From Euglena gracilis (lineage: Eukaryota; Euglenida; Euglenophyceae; Euglenales), in the NCBI GenBank assembly GCA_039621445.1, contig CP154954.1, positions 67,552,714 through 67,616,713 on the forward strand: 64,000 nucleotides of DNA, written 5' to 3'. Made by a program: the position numbers and the translations under genes. Positions 12,763 to 24,171 of this stretch are shown here, piece after piece (position 1 is the stretch's first letter; every line of letters starts with the position of its first letter). The notes below the pieces were generated by a model. That model was not told where the DNA came from. It ran no database searches and saw only the letters and a list, made by a program, of their open reading frames with translations.

Positions 12763-15221
12763 TTCTTGCATTCATCAACTTCATTTCTCATTTGCTTATT
12801 ATATTTATTCCTAACTTATTTTATTTTATTCATGTTTATTTTATCTACTGATTTTCTTCTTCTATTTATTTATTATTTTTATTTTTGTCTATTTGTCCAC
12901 TCACTCATTCATTTCTTCACTCATTCATTCATTCATATTCATTATTATTAAATGTAATGCCAACATTTTCCCGGAGCAACACCGTAACACGGGGAGCCAT
13001 GAACAGAGATAGCGCAAATGCCTCATCCACCGGTTGCTGAGGGCTCTGAAGCAATGCAGTCCAATTCAAGGGCGAGTCTCCAGAGAGTGCCTGCCCGCTA
13101 GTGGGCCACAGCAGCGCTGAAGCATTACCTGAATGACGAGGTGGGCCGCAAGTACCTGTGGTGTGCAGGCCGCCCGCGTGTGGCCTCTCAATACGATATT
13201 TTTTCCTGAGTTTTTTTTTGGCAAAAATCAAAATCCACAATCAGTGAGAAATGAAGTTGGTCTGTATTGTTCAGGAAAATCCTGCTGACAGACGGACAAG
13301 TGGCGTGTGAGAGTGCCGGCCCGTTCCTCTCTGTGCCCACTCCCGGCTCATTGAGCACGGGATTTTAGCCAGGTGGCTCTTTGGCCCCCTGTAGCTTGTT
13401 GAAGTCCACACCCCCCAACCAAAAGTTGCCCCCGTTGCCGTTGGGTCAAAATGGGCAAGGTATGCGAACGTGGGCTCTGGGAGGTGCAAGTTGGCTCTCG
13501 GTTTTTGGCGGCCCCGATCATCTCCCACAGTTTGTCTTTCCGAACCATTTCGAGCTTTTTTTTGCAGGCCTTGGCACAAGGTGCTGTCTCTCTGTTCCCC
13601 CGCCCCCGGGTAATTTTCCTCCCGGCTATGGGCAATGTGATCCACTCGTTCACCACTTCACGGTTCGGCCAAAGGAGGAGAGAGACATGGGTGTGGAAGG
13701 AGCAGGCCGCGGAGGGGGGGGGGCAGATCCGGTGTCGGGTCCCCGAAGGGCCGCCGCCGGCCCTGGGGGCACGCGTGAGGGCCGGCGACGGGGACGCCCC
13801 GGCCTCATTCCCGGAATTGCCCTCGGACCACTGCCCGTCCCCCCGTGCGGCGCAGTGGTCTGAATCCCCTGTTCTCTCCCCCCTCCCGCCTCCCCCCATG
13901 GCGTGTGCGGAAGAGCCAGCGAATGGGCCGGGAGGGGACTCCGATTTGGAGCCTCAACTCGGAGGGGTCAGGGTTGAAATGGTTGCAAGTCCATGGTTTG
14001 CCTCGTTCATTTCCAGCCGAATGCACGGCAATCATGGGACTGCAAGGATGGGACAAATGCAATTTGTTGCCAGAAACCAAACGGCAACCCCCACAGGAAG
14101 CAAGGATGGTCGGAGTGGTATTCATCCTCTCGTGCTTTCCAGGGGACTCGCTGGGGGCGGGGAAGGAATGGTGATTCGTGAGTGAGCCGTCATGGCGTGA
14201 CCCCTCCCGCCGCCCCCAAGCTGTTCTGTCTGTCTCCCACCTAATGCGGTGATGCTGCGTCCCCCTCAACCCCAACGTCGTTCATGCCTTTTCTTGTTCA
14301 TAGCCCAGCCCCATCGTCGTGGAGCACAGCCTTTGTGGGGTGTGGTCGGGTCGTTGGGCCTCTTTTGTGATGGAGCCAACTGCACAGCAAGGCAGCAAGA
14401 ATACCGTCCAGCACTTGCCAATGTTGGGTTTTGAGCAGGCTACCCGTGTGTCAGGGTCTTTGTGTGTCAGAAGTGATCACCGGTTTGGCATTGTGCATCC
14501 ACGCCAAAACCCAAAGGGTGTGCTCGTCGGGGTTGCCCCTGACCCCCGTGACGAACGCATCACCCCCCACCAGCCTTCAACCCTGCAATGCATTTGGCGT
14601 TTCGGACGCCGCCTACCTCCCAAGCGCTGGAGCGCGTCAGGCCGGACTGTGCTCTCTCGGCAACGTCATTTGAGTGCGTTTCGCCACACCACTCCAATTG
14701 CTTCCCTCTTTTGAAAGTCCTCGTTGTTGCGCCAGCTGGCAGTGGTCGCATTATAAACAATTTGGAGTTGCGCGTGAATTCCCGCAAAGCTATCCTTGCC
14801 CCTCCCTGTTCATGATAAACTCTTGCTACCTGACTCGCTTTCACCCCGCGCCTCATGTTCATATTTCGGTTCGTGCAGTTGTCGATAGTTTTCGCACTCC
14901 CTTGAGGCATACCGAGAGGGGACACCGAGAGCGGAGCAGGTCATGCCTTGTTTTCCGGCTTTTTGAAGGTGAATGTTTTTGGGAAGGACTGTCAACGCGG
15001 TCGGCCCCCCGGCAAAATGGGGGAGGAGGCCCACGGTTCTTTGGCGGGAATTGTCGCAGGTTTTCCTGTACTTTTTCGGCGTCAATTTTTGGGAATAACA
15101 GGGGTGGCCCTTTGTTTCATACCCACTTGGACTGGAGTTGAATTCCCCATTTGGGGAGTCTTGTGCCATACTTATTTCCATTTAGTCTGAGCCACGGTGC
15201 TCCGCTGGCTTTTTTTTTTTA
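12763..15221. other. Sequence without a recognised gene; long overlapping frames at 13,300-14,275
   Basis: The GC-rich stretch 13,270-14,275 has long frames on both strands (plus 13,451-14,185, 244 codons; minus 13,348-13,899, 183 codons). Neither shows a recognisable domain, and the overlap means at most one is real. The minus frame around 13,400-13,650 has a credible stretch (KLEMVRKDKLWEMIGAAKNR) that could be a decayed retroelement fragment. Nothing else is supported. Confidence 0.4.
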
Positions 15222-15720
15222 AACCGGGGGACCGACCGCGTTAACACCCTCGGTCGGCAGAAAATGGGAGACAAGGGGGGGACCCTCCAAGGGACAAGAA
15301 GCCAGGGCTCCACGGCGGAGCCACACCAACAGCCAAATTTGGCAAGCCGGCACTAAGCAGAGGCTCCAAAAATACCTACCAACAACAGACTACCAGCAAA
15401 CTGCCGGCGAACAAGGCATACCCTAAACACCCCTCGGGCTCCGCACTTCGCACTTGTGAGGCCATGCCTTGTTCGCCGGTGGTGTGTTCGGATTGCGTTT
15501 TGCGCGTTGGGTTGGGGGGTCCCGCTTGTGCCTTTTTCGCCGGAGTTGGCTGATTCTTAATTTGCCCTTCGACGCCCAGAAGACAGGAACGTCAAATGCC
15601 TTGTCAATTGGAAAAAGAAGAAGTTAACTAACCAATACAAAATTATCCAGAAAAAGGCGCTTTTACAGAACCTCAAAGCAGGAATTGCTGAGCTCTTCTG
15701 AAAGATTTCAATTAAAGATG

Positions 15721-16713
15721 CAATTTCCAAGACGAACAGCGCTGGAGAACTTCAAGCGGGAGCAGTAGAAGCAGCAGCAGCTTGACAACCTGACGGCTCA
15801 GGTCGACTGTGGCGAACCTTCGCTGCCCCTCCCTCAAAGGGAATTTACCCAAAAGAAACTTCCCCAACCCAAACCCCCCAACGTGATGGCCACGGACCCT
15901 GGCAGACAGTGGTCAGAAGACCCCGCAAGGGGCAGAAGCAACCACCAGCAGGCCAGTACGGCCATTGGAACCAGGGCCACAGGGGCCAACATTCCACATC
16001 ATAGCGGGGCTATGGCAGCCAAAACCGCACAGGCCATGAAGGCAACAAAGGCTATGACGGCAAAAACTGCCATGAAGGCATCTGCATTTACAAAAGTCGC
16101 TGGAACAAAGGCCAAGGTGGCCACCAGCACCAAGGCCCCACAGGACATGGCAGGGACAGACAAGTTCAATTACAACATCCCCACCATTTCTCAATCACAC
16201 CACCCCTCAGGGGGGTGGGGTCCCAAGAACCCAAAAGATTTTAAATGGGAATGGCGACCCAGAAACCAATCAGGCCATTGGGGCCTTTCAACTTATCATC
16301 AAGGCCATTGTGGCCAGAAATATCAACAAGAAGATCAACAAATACAACAAGACCACAGGGGGGGTCCTTCAAAGGCCCACCAGAAGCTAAGGGGCAGCCC
16401 TGCAAGGGGTTTGCATTTAAATGGGCAGCACCCTGCCCAGTCCCAGGAGGAAGATGGCCACCCAAGGGCCAGCCAGATGGAAGAGGAAGGGGAAGGCTCC
16501 CCAACAGCATTTATTCCTATTCCATCAATAGGGGGGGGGGACCCACAGAGGCCCCCGTATGGTATGGCTACCAACCCACCAACATCAAGAAGGCCAGATA
16601 GGCAAAACAGGGTCAGTAAGCCCTATGGTATGGAAACCAACGACAATGTCCTCCAGAGAGAGTGTGAGCAGAGAGTGAGAGAATGCACGCGCATCCACCC
16701 AGGAACGCTTTAA
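15721..16713 (+). pseudogene. DIRS D1 ORF1 (Gag-like)
   Basis: A hydrophilic, low-complexity protein preceding RT, in the position of the DIRS structural ORF. The first codons form a short coiled-coil-like segment (ENFKREQ, stop, KQQQLDNL), then a conserved word, MATDPGRQW, that recurs as MAMDPGREW in copies D3 and D5, which supports real coding. After that the protein is Ala/Lys/Thr-rich and later Gly/Pro/Gln-rich, with no zinc knuckle that I can see. An in-frame stop near 15,768 interrupts the start. The long uninterrupted part is 15,883-16,713. Confidence 0.6.
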
Positions 16714-16825
16714 TTTTCCAAGGTCTCAAGCCGCTGGGGGCTCTAGGGGCTGTGAAATGTCCAACACCCCCCACCCAGCCCCCAGAAAATCATCTAGTTG
16801 GTAAATTACATTCCATGGAAGAAAA

Positions 16826-17246
16826 ATGGGGAGACACCCCCCTGTACCACAAACTTCAGTAAAGTCTAAAATGGTGGTCAAAAATGCACCCCTAGCAACA
16901 TGTCAATTGATCAAAACTGGAATTCAACCCCCCTGGGTAAATCCCCCAAAACTGACCACCCACCCAAAACCCAGAGCCAACTTGGACTTGAACCAGGCAG
17001 AAAAAATTCTGCTGGATCACGAAAAAGCTTGGTCAGTGAAACGAGTTTGGGATTCAGAAACCCAGCATTTAATCCCATGGCTTTTAATTTCAAAACCAGA
17101 AGGAGGAACAACCAAATGGAGAATGATCAGCGACTGCAGGTAATTAAATCAGCAATTTCAAGTAAAACATTTCAAGCTGAATCAAATCCAACACATTTTT
17201 CCAGTTTTAGAAAAAGGTCACTGGGCAGCAATAATAGACCTGAAGG
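16826..17246 (+). pseudogene. DIRS D1 reverse transcriptase, 5' part
   Basis: N-terminal RT segment: LNQAEKILLDHEKAWSVKRV, then GGTTKWRMISDCR (the fingers motif, equivalent to GGxxKWRLISDCEELN in copy D3). A stop follows ISDCR, and the frame continues as a recognisable LNQQFQ/KGHWAAIIDLK-type region until it ends abruptly at GACCTGAAGG, where the LTR of element L begins. The RT resumes after 29,721 with the codons for the next residues (FHIPVRPG). Dead because of the insertion and the stop. Confidence 0.8.
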
Positions 17247-17917
17247 TGTGCGCGGTCCGAGTGTTCCCGGGGGGTCCCAAGGGGGCCCAAAGGAACCACG
17301 AAGGGCCGCGAGGGGGCTCCAAGGCCCCCAAGGGTCTTTTGAGGCCCCACTGGCCCCCAAGGTGGCCACACAGCCCATTTTGACCAAGCCAAGGGACGGT
17401 AAAAGAGGGGGAAGGTTGAGGGGGCGAACAGGCAACCCCCAAGGGGATGCGCAAGCCCCTCTGGGCTTTGTGCAAGCATGCGCACCCCCTTGGTGGGCGC
17501 TCAGATGACGCAATTCATTAAGAATTGCGCAAAGTATACCAAGTAGCCCCCCAGCTGTAGCCCCTCCCAATTGTACATTTTCTGTTCACAGGGCTCTGTT
17601 TACTCTATTCACTGTGTTCTCACATTGTCATTCAACTGTGCATTGCAAAGGACAAACCAAGGAAATAAAGATTACAATTACAATTTCAAGTTCTACTCTC
17701 ATTGATCAAGTATTCAAGTTCGTTTATTGAGGCAAAAGTCTTTCTTTTCCCCATTATTCAACATCTTCATCTACACCAACACCCACCCCTACCCCACTTT
17801 ATCCCCAAGGGGAAAACCCCCTCCAGGTGGGCCCGACGGGCTCAACCTAAACGACCCTACGCAGGTTGCGCCACCAGGGGTCCCTTCACAGGGACCTCAG
17901 GAGGGGCAACCAATACG
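17247..17917 (+). repeat. Element L 5' LTR
   Basis: Aligns along its length with 29,042-29,721. Shared words include CCAAGGGACGGTAAA, GGGCTTTGTGCAAGCATGC, CAATTGTACATTTTCTGTTC and AATAAA near 17,667 (possible polyadenylation signal). It starts TGTG. Differences from the 3' LTR are scattered substitutions and small indels. Confidence 0.9.
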
Positions 17918-17935
17918 TGGTCGCAGAGGAGGGTT
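17918..17935 (+). promoter_or_regulatory. Element L primer-binding site (probable)
   Basis: TGGTCGCAGAGGAGGG begins directly after the LTR. TGG is the complement of a tRNA 3' CCA end, and this is the expected site of minus-strand priming. I cannot assign the tRNA. Confidence 0.6.
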
Positions 17936-19270
17936 TGAGCACTCTGGGCTCACACTATGTGAGCCCGGGGAGCCACTCCCCGATTATGAATCACAGGAGG
18001 AGGACGACGACGAAGCAAGCCACAGCCATGACAGCCCCAGCCATTACGGCCAGTGCCAGCAGCTCCTGGCCATTGCCGGGCATGCCCAGCCGGACCCCCA
18101 GCAACCAGAACCATCTGTGTCCGGCATGGCATTGCCCAGCAGCCTGGGACTGCTGTCAGGCATGCCCAGCCTGGTCATGCCGGGTTTTGTCAATGACATG
18201 ACCAGGCAGGTCATGTAACTGAAAACCCAGGTCATGGCCCACCCCCCGCACCCCCCCAGAGGTTGTGGGAGGAGGCGGAGGCACAGGCCGCTGCCTCAGC
18301 GGTTCTGGGGCAGGCGATCCAGCGGTTGGACGGTTGGATTGGCGACCTGCAAAGTCAGCTCGCTGAAGCGGGGGCCACCACAGCTGCTTCAGTTAGCCGC
18401 CTTGAGCAGTTGGTGTCCTTGCAGTTTCAGCGGGTCACTGAAAGTTTTCAAGGAGTGGTGGAGCAAGTGGAAAGAACCCAAGCTGGGCTAGCGTCTCAGC
18501 TCGCCGAAATTTTTCAACAGCTGCAGCAAAAGCATCTGGAAAATTTTGCTGGGGGGGTGACGGCCCTGAGCGACCTGGTGACCACCAGGTTGAGAGAAGG
18601 CCTCGGGACTGTGGCCCAACTAGCCCAGATGGTCCAGGGGCTCGAGGCGACCGCCAGCCAGGGTCACCAGTCAGCTGAAGGGCAGGGGTTTAACGAGGCG
18701 ATGGCTGGGCGTGTAAAACAAAATGAGGAGCTGCTCATCACCTCCATCCGGACAACGGAGGAGGTGATGAGGAGCCAGAAGCTGGCCAGCGGGAGGCAGC
18801 AAGCCCAGGCCGAGGCCCTGGACCAAAAATTGAACCAGCTGACGTGTGAACTGGGAGGGATGCGAGAACTAAATGCAGGGATGGCACAGGCCCTGCAAAA
18901 ATGCCAGGCCACAGCCATCGCCGAACAACAAGGGACCATAAGGGAGGATATAAGGGAACTAAGGACAAGGGCTGATGGGCAGGGCCACAGCCTGCAGGAG
19001 CTGTCGGCCGAGGTCACCACCCACGGGCAGGTGATCCAGGCCCACAAAGCCCTGCTCATGGAGGTGGACTCAACAATAAAGAGGGAACCCAAAGAAAATG
19101 CCGAAATAAAAAGTCGGCTTTCAGTTTTGGAAAATAAAACTGAAAATTTCGAAAAAATTTGCCCCCCCCCCCCACCCAGGAGCTATCAAAGCCACCCAGA
19201 GGAGCGGGGCCGGAGAGCGACGACCCCCGAGGCGCCGAATCCAGAGTGCCCCCGGCAACCACAGACCTGA
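17936..19270 (+). pseudogene. Element L Gag N-terminal region, long coiled coil
   Basis: The first open part (to 18,218) is acidic and Pro/Ser-rich (SQEEDDDEASHSHDSPSH). After a stop and frame change, 18,263-19,270 stays open for 335 codons. Residues of about 10-275 are Gln/Glu/Ala/Leu-rich with heptad-like spacing (for example SRLEQLVSLQFQRVTESFQ and DIRELRTRADGQGHSLQEL), a strong coiled-coil signature suggesting a self-assembling structural protein. The tail turns Pro/Arg-rich after a run of prolines encoded by a C run near 19,163. Position between PBS and pol supports a Gag role; no named family is recognised. Confidence 0.65.
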
Positions 19271-19699
19271 CACAACCCATGCCGGGGGCCCAGAGAGTGA
19301 TTGGCTCGTGTGCCGCGGGGGCGATATGCCTCCTGGCCCCCAGCAACAGCTGCCAGCCCATCCCAGTCTGCTGTGAGGCAAGGGGCCTGTGTCCCCCCAG
19401 GGGCTGTCTGCTGGCCCCAGAAGCGGGGCAGTGGAGGCAGTGGCCCACACACCCGGGGAAGTTGTATCCCCGGGCCCAGCTTCTGTTACTGCAGTTTTTC
19501 CCAGTGGGTATTTGGGTTCTGGCCCCCATAGGGGCAGGGTCCTGTCTGCCGAAACATCTTTGGTTTTTTCCCCTGTTCCCAGTGGTGCTCCCCCAGTAAC
19601 TTGTGACGGCGCTGTGGGGGGGGGGGAGATTCCCAGTGTTTTGCCAGTGACCTTTTTGAAAAATCTAGTTCTGCCTCAGCCGTTTTTCCCTGGGTTCGG

Positions 19700-19965
19700 T
19701 TGGTTCGGTGGCCATGTCTCCCAGTGTTGTCCCTGGTTCTTCGGCAGGGGGGAATGCAACACCCCCAGCCAGCGGAGGCCCTTCGGTACCAGGTGGAAGC
19801 CAGCCCCAGGACCCCACGGCTGCGGGGGGCAGCCAGCCCCAGGGCCCCACGGCTGCGGGTGGGCAGCCAGTCCCAGGGGCCCATGGCTGCGGGTGGCAGT
19901 CCGGTCCAGTCCCTGCTGCTGGAGGGACCCCAGCTGCCCAGGCACCTGGCACGTTCGGGTCTTAG
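19700..19965 (+). repeat. Tandem ~30-bp repeats encoding Gly/Ser/Pro repeats in Gag
   Basis: CAGCCAGCCCCAGGGCCCCA-type units recur about four times between roughly 19,795 and 19,910. They encode repeated GGSQPQ-PTAA peptides in one frame. This is probably a flexible low-complexity linker in Gag that expanded by slippage. Confidence 0.7.
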
Positions 19966-20019
19966 GGGGTGGATTGGGAGAAAGCGGAACGCCAGATTAA
20001 GGCTCACGGATTTTTTTAA

Positions 20020-21171
20020 TTTTTTGGCCAGGTTGGGAGCCCAGGAGCAGCAACAGTTTCAGCAAAATTCACGAACGACGGGACAGCCCAGCACAGCGGA
20101 ACCACAGGGACCATGCACAGCAGATCTACAGGGCCAGGACAGGGAACATCCCAGGGTAAAAACAGCTGAACACCAGTGCCCCCCCCCCCAGCCCCGTGGT
20201 TTCCCTGCAGTAGGGGAGTTCACGGGGGCGATGGACGCTTTTGCCTGTGCCCCTGAGGCTGGGGCAGCATCGTGCAGCGCTGCCCCTCTGGCCTTTGGGT
20301 CCCAAGACACGGGATCCTGGGTGCGGGGGGTCCAGGCAGCTCCGGTCCACGTGGCGCCAGCAGCTCCAAGTCCAGCAGCCAGCATGTTTTTTGGGCCGCT
20401 GGCGACACTCCTCACCAAGGACCTTGTAAAACCAGAGCTGAAAGGTCATTTTCATTATTTTTCAGTAACATTTCAGCTTTACATGCAGCAGATTTTCATG
20501 GGAAAGCCAGCGGGGGTGGAATTTAAAACGCATGTTCTGACCGGCTGCCTGGACCACAGCAGCCGGCTGGAACTCCGGCGGCGACAGGAGGTGGGAGAAC
20601 GGGTCCGATTCCAGGATTTTTGGAACCGGCTGGCCCAGAAATACGGCGTTAAATCCAGGCATCGCTGCATGATCAGCTCAAGGCCCTCAGACTGGTCGAC
20701 ACGGGCAAGTTAACCCTCCCAGCATGGCGTGAATATGAAAGTCGGTTTAAATTAATTCTCTGTCGGATGGAAAGTCCCTCTGAGGAGGAAGCACAGGCCC
20801 TGGTTTTACAGCAGCTCCCAGATTCCATTCGAAGGGCCATAATCAGGGACCAGACACAAAAAAAAAACATCCACAGCCACACTGGGATGTGCCACAGTGT
20901 GGCTGTGGCACATCCCAGGGTTGAAAGTGGAAAAGGCAACGCAACTCGCCCACAGGCGGCTGTGGGTGAGGGAGAGCCGGTGACAGTCAGGGCACACCGG
21001 GACTCCTTCCTCATCAAGCTCTGCAGCCGGCGGGCGCTGGAGAGGCTGATGATGAGGAACGGGGCCACGCTGCAGGGGGGCAACACAGTGAAAATCACCC
21101 CCCACGAAACAAAGCTGGCACTGGAGGAGGTTTTTCGGCATGCTGAAAACGAGCTGCCAGGAAAGGTCTGA
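20020..21171 (+). pseudogene. Element L Gag capsid-like region
   Basis: Reads in two frames that join near 20,660. The first includes HYFSVTFQLYMQQIFMGKP and RVRFQDFWNRLAQKYGVKSR. The second has LTLPAWREYESRFKLILCRM, then SEEEAQALVLQQLPDSIRRA. The pattern W-x2-Y-x3-F followed by a Leu-rich helix and LPxxIR is that of the retrotransposon capsid (retrotrans_gag-like) fold. A segment after 20,960 (RDSFLIKLCSRRALERLMMR, then NGATLQGGNTVKI) has the look of a small RNA-binding fold, but that is only a resemblance. No CCHC knuckle was found. Confidence 0.6.
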
Positions 21172-22400
21172 CAGATATGGCCGTTCTTGGGGTGGGTGTA
21201 CGGGGGGTCCCAGCCCACCAGGAAGACTGCTGGGCTGAGGGCCTCGACAATTTTTCAGTCTCTGAAGTTATATACCAGGAAGCCAGCCCAGCCCATCCCC
21301 AGAAAACTGTTTCACAGCCAGCTGAGGGGGGAGCAAGAGCAGGACCCCCCAATGGCCCCGAGGGGCCACACGACAGGCAATCACGGCACCGGGGCGGGTC
21401 ACCTGGAAAGGGACGGGAGGGACGCAGATCACCCAGCCCGGCGCAAAAGGGGACGGGGTTCGGCAAGCGAGCTGGCAAGGGCGGCCCAGATTTTCGCCCA
21501 GCCACGTCCCCAACCCCTCACCCAGCCACCAACAGAGAACAAACCACCCCCGATGAGCCCCCGGAGTGGCCCCTCGGAGGACCAGCCCTGAAGCCAGTAC
21601 GGGGCCACGGATCACTGGTCTCGGGAATGATCTGAAAAAAAATGTTATGAGAGTGGGAAAACGGGACATCTGGCACGATATTGCTGGTGGAGAAAGGGAA
21701 AGGGGAAGGGGGCTTCCACGCCACCACGGCGAGGGAGTGCCTGAAAATGCGGGGGCCAGAAGGGAGGGGACGGGGGCCATGGGTGCCCCCAGCTCGGCCC
21801 TCAAAAGGGAGGTGAGGGAAAGGTTCACGGAGAGGGTTAGATTTCGGTCAAGGGAAGGTACAAAGGCACATCCGAACCTGGACCTGCACCGTCCCCCCGG
21901 CCCCCCCTGACTGAGACACAAAAAGGGGCTGGGGTGGCCAGCACGCCCTCTCATACGACTCTGCCAACCCCTGGGCTGCGCTTTTCCCCAGCGAGGGCAG
22001 TCCAGGGGGGGGCTCGGGTCAGAGTTCAGGTTCGGGACAAAGGAGAAGTGTGAACAAATCGGCCCTCCGCAGCAAGCCGCCCAGGAGTCTTCGGGTTCCA
22101 GCACACCCAGTCTACCGCAGATCACAACACCAGGCAGGGAGGGAAAAAACACAAACCAAAAAAAACAGAAAAGAAAAGAAAAAACAAAAAACAAAACGCT
22201 CTCACAGGCATCAAACTTGGAGGCAGCGAGGGAGGTCATCAACGTTCCCCAAACCATCAAAGGCACGGATGAAACCGCCCAGCACGGAAGGGGATTCCGG
22301 TTTTTCGATTCGCCAGGTGAGGTGTGCAAGGACCGCACCTTCCACCTCAAACCTCACACCATGGCAAACCCCAGTACCAGTCCCAGCCCGTTCCTCGGGG
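21172..22400 (+). other. Element L basic Pro/Arg/Gly-rich linker between Gag and methyltransferases
   Basis: Several broken frames with a consistent Pro/Gly/Arg/Lys-rich composition, for example 21,177-21,635 (SPSPAQKGTGFGKRAGKGG) and 21,740-21,910 (KREVRERFTERVRFRSREG). A very A-rich stretch lies at 22,145-22,200. It is probably the nucleic-acid-binding C-terminus of Gag or a pol linker, now decayed. No zinc knuckle is visible. Confidence 0.45.
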
Positions 22401-22411
22401 TTTGGGAGGTC

Positions 22412-22777
22412 GCCCTCCTGGTGGATTTCCCAGGACTATCACGTTCGGGAGGAGTACCTCAGGGACGTACTCCGCCGCGTGGGGGTCCACCCGGATGTCG
22501 ACGCCTTTTCTGCCAAAGTAAACCGCAGGTTTGTCCGCTGGTGGGGGCCGGGGAGTAAAGAGGGAGAGGACGCCTTCAAACAGGAATGGGCAGGGAGGTT
22601 TTGTGGATCAAACCACCTTATAAAAAAATGCAGAAGGTCCTCGAAAAAATCAGCAGGGATCAGGCCCATGCCATCCTGGTGATACCCAGGTGGCCGGGCC
22701 GGCGTTGGTACAGAGAGGCCAGTGGCTTGGCAGTGCGCCAAGTCACGTTCCCAACAGGAACACATTTTTTCGGATGA
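22412..22777 (+). pseudogene. Element L Dam-like DNA methyltransferase domain
   Basis: Two frames joined near 22,590 give the domain also found in DIRS elements. The order is EEYLRDVLRRVG, PDVDAFSAK (about 22,491-22,517, equivalent to the DLFAS motif), FVRWWGPGS, DAFKQEW, VLWIKPPYKKMQKVLEKI (PPY at 22,613-22,621), AILVIPRWPGRRWYREA. The KPPY tetrapeptide occupies the place of the catalytic (D/N)PP(Y/F/W) motif of N6-adenine methyltransferases and has lost the acidic or amide first residue. That change, plus a frameshift, suggests it is inactive. The domain sits upstream of the cytosine-type methyltransferase and the protease, unlike in the chromoviruses here, where it follows the protease. 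Function in the element is unknown. Confidence 0.75.
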
Positions 22778-22957
22778 GGGGGACCAAGTGGCCCATCACA
22801 ACCTTTTTGCTGTGTGTGCACTCAGACCGGTGCACGCTGGAGGAGGTGACCCGAAGGGGGAGGGAGAAAAAAACCAGGTTCGGGACACATTTTTCAGGGC
22901 CACCCCCAGGGACGGGGGGGGGCCACAGGGGAGGTCAGGCCCGCACACCTGGGGCAG

Positions 22958-23600
22958 GTGGGGAGAGAGGACCAGCCGAGACGAATGCTGGACCTGTTCT
23001 GCGGAACAGGATCAGTGGGGGACGTCTACCGCAGCCTGGGTTACCAGTTTACGTCGGTGGACGTGGACCCCAGGTGGCGGTCAAACATTTGTGCTGACGT
23101 GCTAAAATGGAATCTTGAAAAACAGTTCCAGCCTGGGGATTTGAGTCTGTGGTGTGCGAGGGCCCATGCACCGAATTCAGCCTGGCCCTGACCACCAGGG
23201 AACGGGAAATTTAATTGGCTGATCGGCTGGTGCAGCGGACCCTGGCCATCATCAGATACCTCCGCCAACACCGGTGGTGGGTGGAAAACACCCAGTACGG
23301 TTACCTGCGGACCAGCAGGTACATGGCAGGAATCCCACACGTGGACGTGGATTACTGCCAGTACGCTGACTGGGGCTACCAGAAGCCCACCAGGATATGG
23401 GGCAGCCCCCATGTCCTGGGTCTCCGGCCACGGGTGTGTGACGGCCGGAGCTGTTTCAACCTGGAAATCCCAGTTCCTGAGGGGGGACGAAAGGGACGGC
23501 ACAAATTTCGGCTCAGCAGCAAACACCAAAACCTGCCCAGGCACCTGAAATATCGGATCGCAGAGGCACTCGTCCGTGATCTAGCCACAGCACCGGCACC
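22958..23600 (+). pseudogene. Element L cytosine-C5-type DNA methyltransferase domain
   Basis: Motif I, LDLFCGTGSVG (S-adenosylmethionine loop, 22,988-23,020), is followed by FTSVDVDP and a short gap. Motif IV reads EGPCTEFSLA with the Pro-Cys pair at 23,164-23,169; the Cys is the usual nucleophile of C5 methyltransferases. Then come ADRLVQRTLAIIRYLRQ, WWVENTQYG (the EN of motif VI at 23,284-23,289), VDVDYCQY, GYQKPTRIW and a C-terminal KYRIAEALVRDL. This is the layout of the small single-domain DLFCGTGS/PCTEYS-type methyltransferases known from viruses and algae. One frameshift (23,100-23,137) and one stop (TAA, 23,212) separate the halves. The second half is in frame with the protease, so the domain was part of the polyprotein. 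Confidence 0.85.
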
Positions 23601-23639
23601 GGAGGCCCAGGCTGCTGTGTCTCCGTGGCCAGAGGGAGC

Positions 23640-24147
23640 CCAACGCGGGGTGCCCTCGGTCCTGCTCCATGAGGTGGGGCAGGGTGCCAGGGAAGCGCAG
23701 CTGCTGATGCGGGTGCAGGCCAGGGGGCCAGACGGACGGTACAACTTCATCAACGCCCTCATTTACACAGGGGCAGAGGTGAACCTGGTCCGAAGAGGCA
23801 TGCTGCCCGGCTCATACCTCCCGCCTGCCCCCAAGCCCCTGTCCCTGGTGACGGCCAGTGGAGCCAAGATAGAAGGGAGGGAACGTGAGGCAACCCTGGA
23901 CCTGGTCCTGCGGCGGGAGGGGGGCCTGGGTCAGGGGGATGTGGCCTTGTGGACTGCCCCAGCCTCCTTCTATGAGGCAGATATCCACGTAGAGGCCATC
24001 CTCGGCTTGGCTGGAGGAGAACCAGCTCAGGGTGTTGCACATTTCCTATCCTTGGCACTGATGGGGGAGCAGGTGGTCCTCCTTCGGGGACACGACACCG
24101 AGGGTGAGCAAGACCGGCCAGCAGCCCATAAAAAGGCTCTAAAGTGA
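23640..24147 (+). pseudogene. Element L aspartic protease
   Basis: In the same open frame (23,215-24,147) as the end of the methyltransferase. The active-site region reads INALIYTGAEVNLV: the canonical Asp of DTGA is Tyr (TAC at 23,764-23,766), which should abolish catalysis. Later landmarks fit a retropepsin: SLVTASGAKIEGRE (flap-side region) and DIHVEAILGLAGGE (the ILG motif preceding the C-terminal helix). It would have cleaved the Gag-Pol polyprotein. It is followed after a stop by a coiled-coil-like spacer leading into RT. Confidence 0.8.
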
Positions 24148-24171
24148 GTGAGATACTTGAAAACGGTGGAA

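Noticed and set aside
12431-12784. Minus-strand ORF rich in NKQTNKQT
   Set aside because: It is the translation of the TTTG microsatellite.
20880-20915. Inverted pair CACAGCCACACTGGGATGTG / CACAGTGTGGCTGTGGCACA as a terminator hairpin
   Set aside because: It is a modest inverted repeat inside the Gag coding region of element L. There is no reason to see a terminator in a eukaryotic retroelement.
21268-22350. 360-codon minus-strand ORF inside element L
   Set aside because: It is antisense to the Gag-methyltransferase linker of element L. It arises from the biased base composition and has no domain.
22978-23600. C5-type methyltransferase as an independent host gene
   Set aside because: It lies between the LTRs of element L, is in frame with the protease, and has no start, promoter or introns of its own.
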